Shown in pieces: positions 10,349-23,500 of a stretch of DNA of 64,000 nt. A program made the translations under genes and the position numbers. The notes below the pieces were generated by a model. That model had not been told where the DNA came from and ran no database searches. It saw only the letters and a list, made by a program, of their open reading frames with translations. The stretch is from Chamaecrista fasciculata (lineage: Eukaryota; Streptophyta; Magnoliopsida; Fabales; Fabaceae). The DNA lies in contig QANZ01045711.1 of the NCBI GenBank assembly GCA_003254925.1, forward strand, positions 78,032-142,031, written 5' to 3'. Numbering within the stretch: position 1 is the first letter of the stretch; the number at the start of each line of letters is the position of its first letter.

Positions 10349-11460
10349 AGGGTTGTTAATTGTGTAGCTTTCACAACTTCAAACTTTAAAGAATTAAAAT
10401 AGAGTAGACTAGCAAATTCGTCCCTGAATTTATCACTCGCTTGCAGATCGGTCCTTGAATTTGTGAAATTGTACAACTCGGTGCTCGAATTTTGCAGAAT
10501 CATTGCACGTTGGTCCCTCCGTTAGTCGACCCATCCAAAAAAGTCGAGGTGTGCCGTTAGGGGGATGAGTTGGTTGGTTAAGTGCTGACATGACACTTAA
10601 CTGCCATGTCAACATTGATTATGTAAGAAATAAACAAGGTGCCACTTGTGTAATTTTAGCCAAATCAGCAAAAGAAATAAAAAAATGACTCTCCAACATT
10701 TTAGTCCCTAACCAAAACGCACGTTTTGGTCCGTAACCATGCATTTAGTCCCTAATTCAAAGCCCCAATCCATTCAAACCACAACTTCAATTCGAACTCC
10801 AATCTCCCAACCCACACGAACCCTAGCCTCAACCCATCCACACACAAATGCTCGAGCCCTAACCATTGGCAACACGGACCCAACCACCATAACCCACTTC
10901 CCTAGCTCACTTCCAACCAAACCCTAGCCATCTCCAAACCATTTGAACCAAAATCTCAAACCCATTCCCAAACCCAAACCCATGAACCCTAACTTCTCAT
11001 TGATGAAGGGGAGAGGTTCAGTTTTTTCAAAGAGAGAGTGAGAGAGACGAGGTCGAGAGATAATTGAGAGGATTTTCATAAACTTATTTTGAGCTTTTTA
11101 GTGCGATTTAAGCTAGATTAAGTGAGTATTGGAGTTTTTTAGAGATTTATTGTGTTTCCCGGTAGTTTCCGTGCATTTTCCGATGAGATCAGTGAGATTT
11201 CCGGTGGGTTCAAACTTCTTGCGTTTTTCATTTAAGTCTCTCTGCATATTTGCCTTTTCTCGTTGTTTTTGCATTTTTGGTTCGAGTTCTGAAAGATCAA
11301 TGGACTAGGGACTAAACTGGAACGTTTGGAAGTATTAAGGAAGTTTTCTCAATTTCATTTTGTGAACATGGGACTCAAATGAAAGGAATTTAAAGATTCA
11401 GAACTAAACAGTAATTTAAGGGACTCATTCGTAATTTTTCCTGACTTATTTTGGTCTAGA

Positions 11461-12022
11461 GGGGTGGCAGAAATTGACCCAACCCAACTCAACTATCATT
11501 TTAACAACCCAAACCCAACCCCTTTAAATAATGGGTCAAGATGAGTTGGATCCAAAATTGACCCACTAAAATTGGGTTGGGTTGGGTCAAACTCATGGTT
11601 TACCCAACCCAACCCAAATTTCTGTCAAAACTACGTAGTTTCATAAAAGAGGTGAATATGAATTTCTTAAATTTTTTAAAAAATTACAAAATTCCCTCAA
11701 ATAATTTCAAAATTTACAAAAACGTCCCTGCATCATCATATTTGAGGACTAAAATGAAAATTTCAAAAATAATTTGTTGTCAAAATATAATTTAATCCTA
11801 ATTTTGAATAATTAAAAATTATTCTCATTCATTAGTTTACAAATTAAATAACTAAACTTTAATTTTATTAAATAATATAAATATTTTAAAATGGATTCAT
11901 GAGTTGGGTTGGGTTGGGTCGACCCTTGATTTCATGGGTCATGACCCATTTAACAAATATAAATGACCCATTTATGACTTAACCATTTACAACCCAACCC
12001 AATCAACCATTTTGCCACCCCT
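11461..12022. mobile_element. nested hAT-like MITE
   Basis: Terminal GGGGTGGCA and TGCCACCCC are inverted. Many AACCCAACCC / GGGTTGGGTT subterminal repeats run in both directions, as in hAT elements. The uninterrupted right arm of the host MULE gives the empty-site sequence. Comparison places the insertion in a 'gatccagag'-like site, with flanking 8-mers GTCTAGAG and ATCCAAAG (5 of 8, all differences transitions). It inserted after the MULE formed. Confidence 0.72.
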
Positions 12023-12369
12023 AATCCAAAGTTTAATACAAAAATTGACCCCATAAACTTCTCTGAAACTTCTCTCCAGTCCCTACAACAAAGTTAAAGG
12101 ACCTAAATGAAACTGCAGAAAGTATAAAGATGGAGAGTTAAAATATAGTTTTCACTTTTCGTTTCTTCTTTTCCTTGCTTATGTTTTCTTTTTATTTTAT
12201 TTTCTTTTAGTTTTCAATTCCTTTTTTATTTTATTTTTCTTTTATTTTTTTTCTTTTTTTATTTTTTTTATTTTATTGTATTTTATTTTTGTTTTGTTTT
12301 TTATTATTCTTGTTTTCTTTTATTTTCATTTTTCCATTTATTTTTATATAATTATTTTAGTATTGGGCT

Positions 12370-13090
12370 TGACTCTCATTTTTCTCCGGTGGAGTCGCCA
12401 AATTGTCGCGCCTGACATTCCGGAGAAATGTCGTTTATGACTTTAAAATGGAGTTGCCACCAAATTATTAAGTAAAATTTGGAAAACTAATTTTATGAAA
12501 ATAATTTGAAAAAAAATGTGGATAAGGCAAAAATTGATCTCGAACAAAAAACGAGTTCAAGAGAAATTTGAGTTAACAGAGAAGATGTTAGGTACCCTAC
12601 AACATCCATCCAAAATGATGGTTTCTCTAAAATAATTATAAAAAAATTAAATGGCCTTAAAATTTAAAGATTAATCATCCTAAAAGGAAAAGTCAAAAAG
12701 AATAAAGCAAAATAAAATCATAGAAAAGAGAAAAAGAGAGACAAAATGTATTATTCACAAAAACAAGAGAATAAGACTATTCACATAATTATATAAATAA
12801 GATAAATCGTAAAATAAGAGAATAATATGATATTTACAAAATTGGATTTGACTTAGGCAGAACCTAATGCCTATGTACTTTGGTTAGGAATTAAAATTCA
12901 CGTAGTTCGGAAATAATTATGTTTTTTTGTGCTTGAGAAAAAGAAGGAAATGATTTAAATAAATCATGATCAAAATTAGATTGATTAAATTGGGATGATT
13001 GATTTTAATCATGATGAATTTAGATCAATTTTAGTTTCTTCTCAAGTGTTTTTTTTTGTCTATTTTATTGTTTTTATAGATGCATAATTA
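12370..13090. repeat. central non-palindromic core of the 4-kb MULE
   Basis: This core between the arms contains 'tctccggtggagtcgccaaatt' style sequence. It may be an inserted LTR remnant or captured DNA. There is no long reading frame, and I cannot assign it. Confidence 0.35.
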
Positions 13091-14419
13091 AAACATAAAT
13101 AAAGATGTACAAAAAATACCTCTAAAAATAAAAATAAAGATAGAAAATAGAAAAAAAAAAGATTTAAGAAAAAAAATAAAAATAAAAGAAAATAAAAAAA
13201 GGAATAGAAAAACTAAAAGAAAATAAAAAAATGTAAGCAGAGGTGGAGAATGGAAAAGAAATGTGAAAACTGTATTTTAACCTCTCATCTTCATAATTTC
13301 TGCTGTTTTGTTTAGGTCCTTTAACTTTGTTGCAAGGACTTGAGTGAAGTTTCAGAGAAGTTTCTAAGGTCAAATTTTGAATTAAACTCTGGATCAAAAT
13401 AAGTCAGGAAAAATTACAGATGAGTTCCTAAAATTATAGTTTAGTCCTATATTCTGTAAATTCTTTTCATTTGAGTCCCAAGTTCACAAAATAAAATTGA
13501 GAAAACTTCTAGAATACTTTCAAACGTTCCAGTGTAGTCCCTAGTCCATTGATCTTTCAGAAATCGGACCAAAAATGCAAAAACAACGAGAAAAGGCAAA
13601 TATGTAGAGACTAAACTAAAAAACGCAGAAAGTTTGAACCCATCGAAAATCTCACCGATCTCGTCAGAAAATGCACGGAAATCGCTGGGAAACTCAAGAA
13701 ATCTCTGAAAAACTTCAATACTTACTGAAATCTAGCTTAAATCGCACTCTAAAACTCAAAATTAAGTTTTCGAAAATCCTCCCTATTATCTCTTGACCTC
13801 GTCTCTCTCACTCTCTCTTTGGAATAACTAAACCTCTCCCCTTCGTCAATGAGAAGTAAGGGTTCATGGGTTTGGGTTTGGGAATGGGTTCGAAGGCGGT
13901 TTGGGAAGGGGTTTGAGATTTTGGTTCCAATGGTTTGGAGATGGCTAGGGTTTGATTCGATGTGAGCTAGGAGAGTGGGTTATGGTGTTTGGGTTCGTGG
14001 TGCCAATGGTTAGGGTTTGAGCGTTTGGGTGTGGATGTGTTGAGGCTAGGATTTGTGTGGGTTCGGAGATTAGGATTCGATTTTGGGTATAACAATGGGT
14101 CATGGACTAAAATGCTGGAGAATTCAAGTTTTTTTTTATTTCTTTTGCTGATTTGGCTAAAATTGCACAAGTGGCATTTTTTTTTTACTTTCATAGTTGG
14201 TGCTGACGTGGCAGTTAACGTGCCACGTCAGCACTTAACGACCAACTCAGCACACTAACGGCACACCTCAGCATTTTTGGATGACTGGGTTAACAGAGGA
14301 ACCGTGCAACGATTTTGCAAAATTCGAGGATCGGGTTGTATAATTTCACAAATTCAAGGACTGATCTGCAAGCGAGTGACAAATTTCGGGACGAATTTGC
14401 TAGGTTACCCAATTAAAAT

Positions 14420-15044
14420 ATGTAAACTAGATGTTCAAATATTGAATTGTTAATTCATTTATCTTTAATGGACTAAATTGTAATTTACTTTCTTAAAAAA
14501 ATCTATCAGGTTAATTTTGACCTGTTTGGTCATTTTTTAATACACATTTAAGGGAATAATTAATGAATTAAATGGATAGATATCTAACTGCAGGTTTTTC
14601 TGATATTTCAATTAATTCAATCCAACTTTTACATCAATATGAAAATATATAGACACAGACATAAAATTCTATATCAACAACTTGCCCATGAGATACCCTA
14701 TTTTTCCAAATGATGGAACTCATTTGATGTAAAAGTAAAGAAGACGAAACTTGGCTGGTTTTAATTATCTTTTCAAGTCAGCATTTGACCAAATAATTGA
14801 AGTATAATATTGTAGCCATGGTATACTTTTTTGTTAGCAATAAAAAATGAGTAAATTAATAATTTAGTCGGTGAAAGATTATCAACTTGACAACTCAATT
14901 CTTAAATAATTGAAATATAAAATTTTAATCCTTGAAAAATTCAAATGATACTATACTTTCTAGTATTTAATTAAAAGAACTAAACGGCATTATAAATTAG
15001 ACAATCAATAGCCATATATGAAAGGTATTTGTGACAAAAACAAA
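14420..15044. other. intergenic, AT-rich
   Basis: A single GAGTAAATTAATAATTTAGTC end (about 14849) of the GAGTAAA repeat family is visible without a matching right end. Otherwise nothing is recognised. Confidence 0.45.
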
Positions 15045-15582
15045 GGCTCTTTTTGGTAGGCTTGAATTAGTGGGTTGCAATGTAAATTGGCTCATAATCC
15101 AATAAATTGCAATGTTTGGTACAGTTTCAACGCCAAGGAAATCTCTTTGCAGTGAATAGTGTCATTTCTTTTACATCCATATTGGTCTGGCGTTCCATTT
15201 GCATCGAAGGAAACGTGGTGAAATGTCCAGATTGCCCCTCCATTTCTTCTCCGATTCTCTCTGTTCATCTTATACTCTTGGGTAAAATATCATTTTGGCC
15301 CCAGTCTTTTACTTTTTTATTTCGCTTGAGTCCCTGCAGCAACTGAGAGGGACCTTTTTGAAAATAAAATAAAAAAAAACTAATTTTGTGGTGATTGTGG
15401 AAAGGGCATTTTAGTCATTTTTCTTTTGTATCTATTTTATTTTCCCTTCCCTACCTTTTTATACCAAACATTTTAAATCTTTACCTATTATACATTCTCT
15501 CAACTATTTTTCCTTTCCCTCACAATTTTTCCATTGTAAAAACCCTTTACTTTACATACTTATTTTACTACCAAACGAAGCC
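15045..15582. mobile_element. probable PIF/hAT-type MITE
   Basis: Inverted ends GGCTCTTTTTGGTAG and CTACCAAACGAAGCC enclose 538 bp that includes 'tggtgattgtgg' and TTTCCCTTCCC tracts. The target duplication is ambiguous because both flanks are A-rich. The open frames inside have no recognisable products. Confidence 0.5.
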
Positions 15583-16648
15583 AAAATGATTCACATACAT
15601 AGAAATTTGTCATTATTATTATAAAAAGTGATATTGAAAAGATTTATTTATAGAATAAATATAAAAAAATGTAATATATAGATGAGAAAAAAGAGATAAA
15701 AATATTAAGGTAATGAAAACACCACCTATATTTGCCCAGAAATTTATTGCTCATCTTAGAGGTTTCACGATGACTATGTTAACTCTGATCTTGTGAAGTT
15801 AAAATGTAACTAGTTTTGAAAAATACAATATATATAAAGTATTTATATATCATGTTTATATTTTGACAAATAAATATTAACTTGAGATTTAACAACTAAT
15901 TATTAGGATAAATTAATAATTTAGTTCTTAAATGATATAATGGTAATAATTAATTTAACTCTTTTATTAAATATATTAAGTTATTAACTAATATTTAATA
16001 TCAACAACGAACTATAATATAATTTCAAATTTTGTTAGTACTGCATTTAATAGTTGCTTTTGTTGGAAATTAAAAAAAATAGTCGATTTTAAGAAAAATT
16101 AGTTGATTTTAAGAAAAAATAAATTTTTTGTTAAATTTGAATTAATATATTAAAAAAATAATTAAATTGATTATAATTATATTTTTCAAACACTAAATTT
16201 TATAATGTTTTTTTTATCAATGTGAAAAATTTCGGTCCATTATCTTTTTTTTTTTTTGGTAAATAAAGGAAACATGGACAACTAGCCAATTATCTTTGAG
16301 GATAGATATCCATTCTTTTATTTTTTTTTTTTACAATTTTGATCTTTCACGTTTCTCAAAAGTTTCACTGGTCTTAGCAACTGATCAAATACAACAATAT
16401 TTCTTTTATTTCAAGTTTGAATATGACAAGTCCCGAGTTGTATCACTTTGACCACTTTTTACTCAAAAGATTACTTTGCAAAATATTCAAAACCACAATA
16501 GTAAGTAACTCTAACTATATATAATTATATATGAATATATATGTTACTCCATAAGTCAAAATCCTGAAAATATGAGCTCATAGTGCCTCCTAGATTTGTG
16601 AGTACAAAACAAACCACAAGTTGGCAAATTGTATTATTTAATTTTTTG
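15583..16648. other. intergenic, strongly AT-rich
   Basis: Long A/T stretches with internally repeated 'gattttaagaaaaa' at about 16086-16125. No gene or complete element was recognised. Confidence 0.45.
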
Positions 16649-17185
16649 GGTCAAAATCTCAAATTGGTCCAAATGTATGAGATAGATTTCAAATTAGTCC
16701 TAATTAATGTTTCATTTGTTTCATATTGGTCCTACATATTTTCATAATTTCTCAAATTAGTCCAAAGCTTACTTTTGAGGGTGCAATTTGAGCTCATTTG
16801 TTGACAGACTCAACTAGACAGAGAAAGAAATCTTATGGAGTTAACAAATAGTTATCTAATCATCGCATTTGGAATTGAAACATGAGAAATATGACCAACT
16901 TTATTTGTTTTATCGTGAAACAAGCTAGCAATGCACTTTCGGGACTCGATTTGACATCATTTGTTTATAGCTCCCAACCAGATAGAGAAAGTATTTGTCA
17001 ATATCAACAGGTAATTATTATTTCGTCGCGTTCAAACTTGAAACGAGATATAACCACATATTCAGTAGTTTGGGACGAACTTGAGAAATCATAGAAACAT
17101 GTAAGACCAATATGAAACAAATGAAACATTATTGACTAATTTGGAATCTCTCTCATACATTTGGGACCAATTTGCGGTTTTTTTG
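16649..17185. mobile_element. MULE-like repeat of the AAATTGGTCC type
   Basis: The left end GGGTCAAAATCTCAAATTGGTCC and the right end GGGACCAATTTGCGGTTTTTTTGC are inverted. Inside are 'gaaatatgaccaac' and similar blocks shared with 8981-9830 and 20142-20986. Flanks are T-rich, so the 9-bp duplication cannot be fixed. Confidence 0.5.
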
Positions 17186-17208
17186 CTTTTCTTTTTAATT
17201 TTTTTTCT

Positions 17209-17578
17209 TTTCGGCTGTTGGGTAAAACACCAATTTAAATATTAATTCTTAAACTTAACAGACACAGTTGACTTTGCCTGCAGTGCGTGTTCCCAGAATT
17301 TATTCACAATCCCCATTTCCCGGCCACCATCATTTTCCGCTCACTTTCTCTCTCACCAATCTGAAATATTCAACTTTAAACTTCATAGTGTAGAAAGTTG
17401 AAAAGAGGGTGTACACACATATATATATATACTATACTATACTATCTCAATTTATATATATGATTATATATGAATAGCATATATATACTACTTTTATGAT
17501 CAGAAGGTCTTAATTAATACACACACATATATGATATCTATTTCTATATATATAGAGAGATTGATGGGTTATTCAGCC
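17209..17578 (+). promoter_or_regulatory. putative promoter and 5' leader of the receptor kinase
   Basis: This low-repeat stretch precedes the first coding exon. It holds a W-box core (TTGACTT, 17268-17274), the site bound by WRKY factors, a pyrimidine-rich tract (about 17335-17365) and TA-rich runs that could include the TATA element. Placement is inferred from position alone; the transcription start is not visible. Confidence 0.35.
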
Positions 17579-20500
17579 ATGAAGAAGAAGATCAGTTTCA
17601 TTTATGAGTTCTTCATCGTTTCAGTAATATGCTTCAGCTTCTTCACACTTTGGTTGTCATCTTATGCTTTTGCATCGCCCACTCTGGCACAAGATGAAGG
17701 TATGAATATACAATTAAATTCTTCATTATTTGTTATTGTTTCAATTAATTTGGATTTTGAAATTCTTATTTGTGTACTGTTTGATTAATAGTTACTCTCA
17801 TATATATATATATATATGTCATATTAATTTATATATATATAGAGAGAGAGTAAATTAATAACTCTGTTTTTTAAAGATTATCGAGTTAGCATGCATGTTG
17901 GTCCCTAAAAGTATGAACTACACGTAGGGATGGCAATTTGGATTCGCATTTAGGATATCCGTCCGAATCCATCCGTAAAAAATATTCTATATCCGTCGGA
18001 TATCGGATATCGGATAGGTACGGGTACTGAAAAATAAAAAACCAACTATCCGGTATCCGTCCGAAATAAACGGATAGTTAGGGTATCCAGTATTCGATAC
18101 CCTATAATATAAATATTTTATTATATTTATACATTTTTTATTATATTTTTAATTAATTTATTTTAATTAACGGATATTGGGTATCAGATATTGGATATAT
18201 CCAATTTTTTAATTAGGATATCCTATCCTATATCCATTATTTTCGGATATTTAGGGTATCCGTCGGATACCAGATATCGAATAGGATAGAATACGGATAT
18301 TGAAAAGAATGAACGGATACGGATACGGATAGTGAAAAATTTTTGGATATCCTATCCGTTGCCATCCCTAACTACACGACATTTCAGTCTATGAAAAATT
18401 CAAATAATATACTTATTAATCATTTTCGTAGACTAAAAAGTACACCACTTGATTCTTTCGGAGGCTAAAGAGCATATATACGATTTAATCATTTTAAGAC
18501 TATATTGTGTATTTTAATTTTTTGAGAACCAAATTGTCAACTCGCTAATCTTTTAAGGACCAAAATTTCACTTTACTCCATATATATATTTATATACACA
18601 CACATATATATAGTCTTTGTTTGTGCTGTTTAGTTAGTGGTTTTGAAGAATTATGCAAGAACTAGCTGGCCTCCATAACTGTACTTAGCTTCTGAATTCA
18701 GCATGCTAAACTGTGAATGATTTTAATATTAATATTTAAATGGCTGATCATTCATAATTTTGAATTTTTGATGAGTCATTACGGTGTAGGATGGAATATT
18801 CTTAAAAAGAATATAATAATTATTCTTCATTGTCTCACTTAGTTGGATTTTATCAGAATTAATTTTAATAAAAAGGTGATTTGTCGTCTTCTATTAATCA
18901 ATCGTAATTATTGATAAACTTAATTATTAAAAACAATTCATAATTTAATTTAATGAAGTGTTATAGGTAAGAAATGGGTCTATCTTTTAAATTAAAAAAA
19001 TAATGTAAACTGATACTTAATTTTTTTATTTCTAATGTAAAATGATTGGCAAAATTTTAAAATAAGAGTAAACTAATAATTCGGTCCTTAAAAGATTATT
19101 GAGTTAAAAACTCAATCCTCAAAATATTGAAATACACAGTTTAGTCCTTTAAAGATTACAACATCATATTCTAAGTCCATGAAAGATTAAAACAGTAGAC
19201 TATTTAGTCCATAAAAAGACTAATAAGTAATAAGCATATCGTTTTTATTTTTTAAAAACTAAACTATATATTTCAATCTTTTAATAACTGAGTTGTCAAC
19301 TGAGTAATATTTTAAGGATCAAATTGTCAATTTACTCTAATAGAAAATCAAAATAGATTGACAACAACTAATTAACTATCCCGGATTCCCAATGCTATAA
19401 GGTCTTTAATATGACTACTAAACTAGTATATATATAATTGTCTAACTCACATCTTATAAAAAAAAAAAATTGTGTAACTCACGATGAATCGATCATATGC
19501 ATTTAATTACTTCACATGTACTATGTTAAACACAAAGTTGGTAGTTGTAACATTATATATTTGACAACTCAACATTGATTATTATATATATATATATATA
19601 TATCTTTTAGGATTTATCTCAGATATGCTTTGAGAGCACATTTTAAGATTTCTTCTGATTGGTTAGTAGAGCATCTCATATCTTGAAATCTATGAAAATT
19701 CATTTAAAAGATAATTTTTAATGTTTGAAAACTCACTTGACCAATCAAAATAAACCTTAACATGTGCCCTAAAGGCACATGTTAGAAAGACCCTATCTTT
19801 TATCGTAGTTCAGCTACCCAGAGCACATAGATCGAGTACTGTAGAATCAAGAATTATTAATCATAGAAGAAAATTATATTTGTCAGTCTCAATGTGAACA
19901 AATTGGTGGAAAATTTTATAATAAGTCAAGTTGTACTAAATTTTTATTATAATAATATTACTTGCATTCTTGGCTCGTGGGTGATGACATTAATTTTCTA
20001 GCGAAAATTATTATAATAAGTCAACTACGTAGATTTTAATGTTTTGTTATAATAATATTACCCTCCTAGATAGGTCTCTAATCTCTTACCTTAGTTTTCT
20101 TGTTTTCTTGTAATTCTAAAAGAAAAATTGATTTGGGGTTTGGCCAAATATCTATTTTGGTTCCTTATGTTTACAATAAGTTCCATTTTGGTCTTTAATG
20201 GGTTTTTTTTTCCATTTTGGTTCTTGATATTTTCTAAAAGTTTTATAATTGGTCTCTGACTATTGAATATAATCATATCTCTCTCGTTTGAAACTTGAAC
20301 GCGATCAAATCAGAGCTACAAGTTAAATTTGATAAGTTTTTTCATTTCTCAATTTGAGTCATTCACAAATAAGATCAAATTGGGCATGAAATTGAGCTAA
20401 AAAAGGGGTCTCTTGTTTCATTAATTCGATCATGTATCTCTTGTTTCAAGTCTTGATGGCAATGAAATTGAAGCTACAAATTACTCTTAACAAATTCTTT

Positions 20501-23500
20501 CTCTCTCTAATTGGGGTTATTGGCAAACAAGATCAAATAGTACAGCTCCAAAAACTAATATTGATGTTTTGAATAAACTCACTTTTGAAGTACTATTTGA
20601 CCTCGTTTACCAACGAGCTCACTAGACAAAGAAAGAGTTTGTCAAGAGTAATCTGTATCTCCAATTTCGTTGTATTCATATCTGAAACGAGAGAGCTATG
20701 ACTGAATTCATGAAACAAACGACCCATTTTCGAGTCCAATTCCATACCCAATTTGACCTCATTTACTAAAGATTCCAACTAGGCAAAGAAAAAACTCATC
20801 AAATATAACTTTTAGCTTTGATGTATGTCATTGAATTTGAGTTTGAAACGAGAGAGATATGACCATATTCAATAATTATGGACCAATTATGAAATATTTA
20901 GGTTTAAGGACTAAAATGGAAAAAAAAATATAGGGACCACAACAAAGCTTAAGGTAAACATTAGGGACCAAAATAAGTTTTGGGCCTTTACGGTTATATA
21001 GATCATAAGAGTATAAGATACCAATTAATTTCAAACTGGATTTAATTGTATATTTTATTTTTTGGCCGGAAAGGTTTAATTGTATATATTTGAGAGAATA
21101 ATGTTCGAATGTCTTGAATAGTATAGACAAATCTAGCATAAGTTTTTGTAACCAAAAAGAAAAAATCTAGCATAAGTTTTTTTATTATATATAATTAATT
21201 TCTTAAACGCGCACACACACACATAATAATCTAACATTCTAATTATACATATTAGTGGTTAAAGTGTAAGATATTTTAAAAAAAATGTACTTTCATTTTC
21301 ATTTTTAATAATCTCCCAGCTAAGTCAGTTAAAGATCAAGAAATATTGGGTAGTTTTTAAATATTCGAGTAAATTAACAATTTGATCCCAAAAGATCATC
21401 AAATTAACAATTTAGTCCTTAAAAAATTGAAATGTATAGTTTAGTTCTTGAAAGATAAATACAATATACTGATTAGTCATTTTTATGGACTAAATAGTAT
21501 AATGTTTTAGTTTTTCAGGGATTAAAAAGTATACAATTTTGATTTTTTAGGAAATAAATGTGTATTTTAATCTTTTAGGAACTGAGTTGACATCTTAATA
21601 ATTTTTTAAGGAATAAATTGTTAGTTTATTCTAGTTTTTCCTTTTGACAAGCTTTAGTTGATTCCTACCAACTCAATTAGAAGCAAATTGTTGTAAGGTC
21701 AAACTTTTGTTTTTTCAAAAACCGATGTGAAAAAAAAAACTCATTTAAGTTTTGAGTATTATACAAAAGTAAAGGCTTACTAGGGGTGGTTTTGGTTTTT
21801 GATGTTCTGTGAAGTTTTTTTTGATCAGGTACTAACACGATGTTGTTTCTTGTTTTTCTTCCATGACAGTGTTTTATCAAATAATTATTGTTGCTTTGAG
21901 TCTGATTATGTCTTTGTTTAGAGTGCCCATTGGGTTGACATTATTTATGTTTCCAATTATTTAGATAGTTGTAGCTTTAGTTGGATCCCTAAATCCGCTA
22001 ACTTGACAGCTGTTTGTCTTGTCAATTTATCTTCGATGGGTTGCAAATCCCCCACCTTCGTTAGTTGATATCTTGTCTAGTGATGCTTATGCTAGGAAAG
22101 GGTTGACTATTTTTGCTTTGTTTTCATTTGTATTGTGCTTGACTTTACCTTATTTTTGAATGAATTATATTTCAGGCCAAAAAATTATGAGAGAAAGAAA
22201 CACACAAAAAAAAATTTGATAATGGCAATGTAAATCCTAATCATGTATGTTTTCATTTTAGACTTGTAGTCATACACTAAAAAATTAAAGTTTGCTAAAT
22301 CTATACTATTATATATGTCTGAGGACCCTTTTAGTCGATAAAAAATAATTTAATTAAAAATTATAGAAAACAAAAGATAAGTATATGAATTATGGTGATT
22401 GACTAATTGCATTAATAAGACAGAGAAAATAATAGATTTGATTAAGTAATTTCCCACAATTTCAAATTAATAAAATTACAACAAAATAAAAATTATAAAA
22501 AATTAAATTTTATCATAAAATATAGTAAAATCATTTTTTATTTTAAAAATATTATAATTATAAAATTTAAATTAATAATTACATGCCGTTAGGGCATGAA
22601 AAGCACACTAATAACAATATAAGTTTAAAGAAATCCTTTGAATTTTAGGCTCTATATGGAAAAAAAAAAAGAAGGCTTTTTTTATATTTTAACCTTGACA
22701 CAAACTCTTGAATATTTTTAGGCCTCGTCATATCTCTGCGAATTTCTTTTAATTGATAATATAAAATTATTTTTTCATAAGTTGTGATGTTTTAAAAACT
22801 CATATCTTACTTCTTTTTATATAAAGGAAAACATACTATTGATACCTTCAAACTATACGGTCATTTTTAGTTGTACTCTCAAAATTTTTTTCAGGTCAAT
22901 TATACCCTCAAAGTATGAGGTTAGTTTCAGTTATACCTCTAAAGATGTTTTAGTCAATTATACCCCAAATATTTTACATTTGAATCAACTGTATCCCAAA
23001 TATCTCCCAATTTAAGGGTACAATTGACATAAAGAAAAAAAGATTGAGAGTACAATTGATATAAAAAAAAAATTGAAGGTATAATTGACTTAAAAAAAAC
23101 TTTGGAGGTATAATTGAAATTAGTCTCATACTTTGAGGGTATAATTGACTAAAAAATTTTTTGAAGGTATAACTAAAAATAATCGCATGCTTTAAGAGTA
23201 TCAAAAGTATTTTTTCCTTATATAAATAAATTCACCATTTCCCATTTAATTTTAGGTAACGTGGGACTTGTGAATATAATGATGAATAGTCCCAACAAAT
23301 ATCAATTATTGTGTACAAAATCACTTATGTGTCATCTTTTTTGTTAGGAATAATTAGCTTATTATTATTTTGTTAGGAATGATTAGGATTTTTTAGATAT
23401 TTTGAATTCATGTACTCCCCTATATAAGAAGTTATTTGTTGATTGAATAAGATGGATGAATTACTTTTAAAAAAAAATCCCAACATTTTTTTCATCATAA

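Larger units (their letters stand above)
10401..14410. mobile_element. 4-kb palindromic MULE with long inverted repeats
   Basis: Flanked by a perfect 9-bp duplication AATTAAAAT (10392-10400 and 14411-14419). The arms are complementary for more than 1 kb: 10401 to about 11460 plus about 12023-12330, against about 13100-14410. The left arm is interrupted by a nested element at 11461-12022. Arms hold 'tccctaa/ttagggac' blocks and an A/T-rich inner part. The centre (about 12370-13090) includes 'ggtggagtcgccaaattg' and 'gatgttaggtaccctac', phrases I associate with dispersed plant LTR repeats. Short open frames in the arms are mirror-image artefacts. No transposase. Confidence 0.88.

Noticed and set aside
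10739..10927. Thr/Pro/Ser-rich 62-residue frame, and its mirror near 13967-14258
   Set aside because: The two lie in complementary arms of the same MULE, so the frames reflect low-complexity arm sequence.
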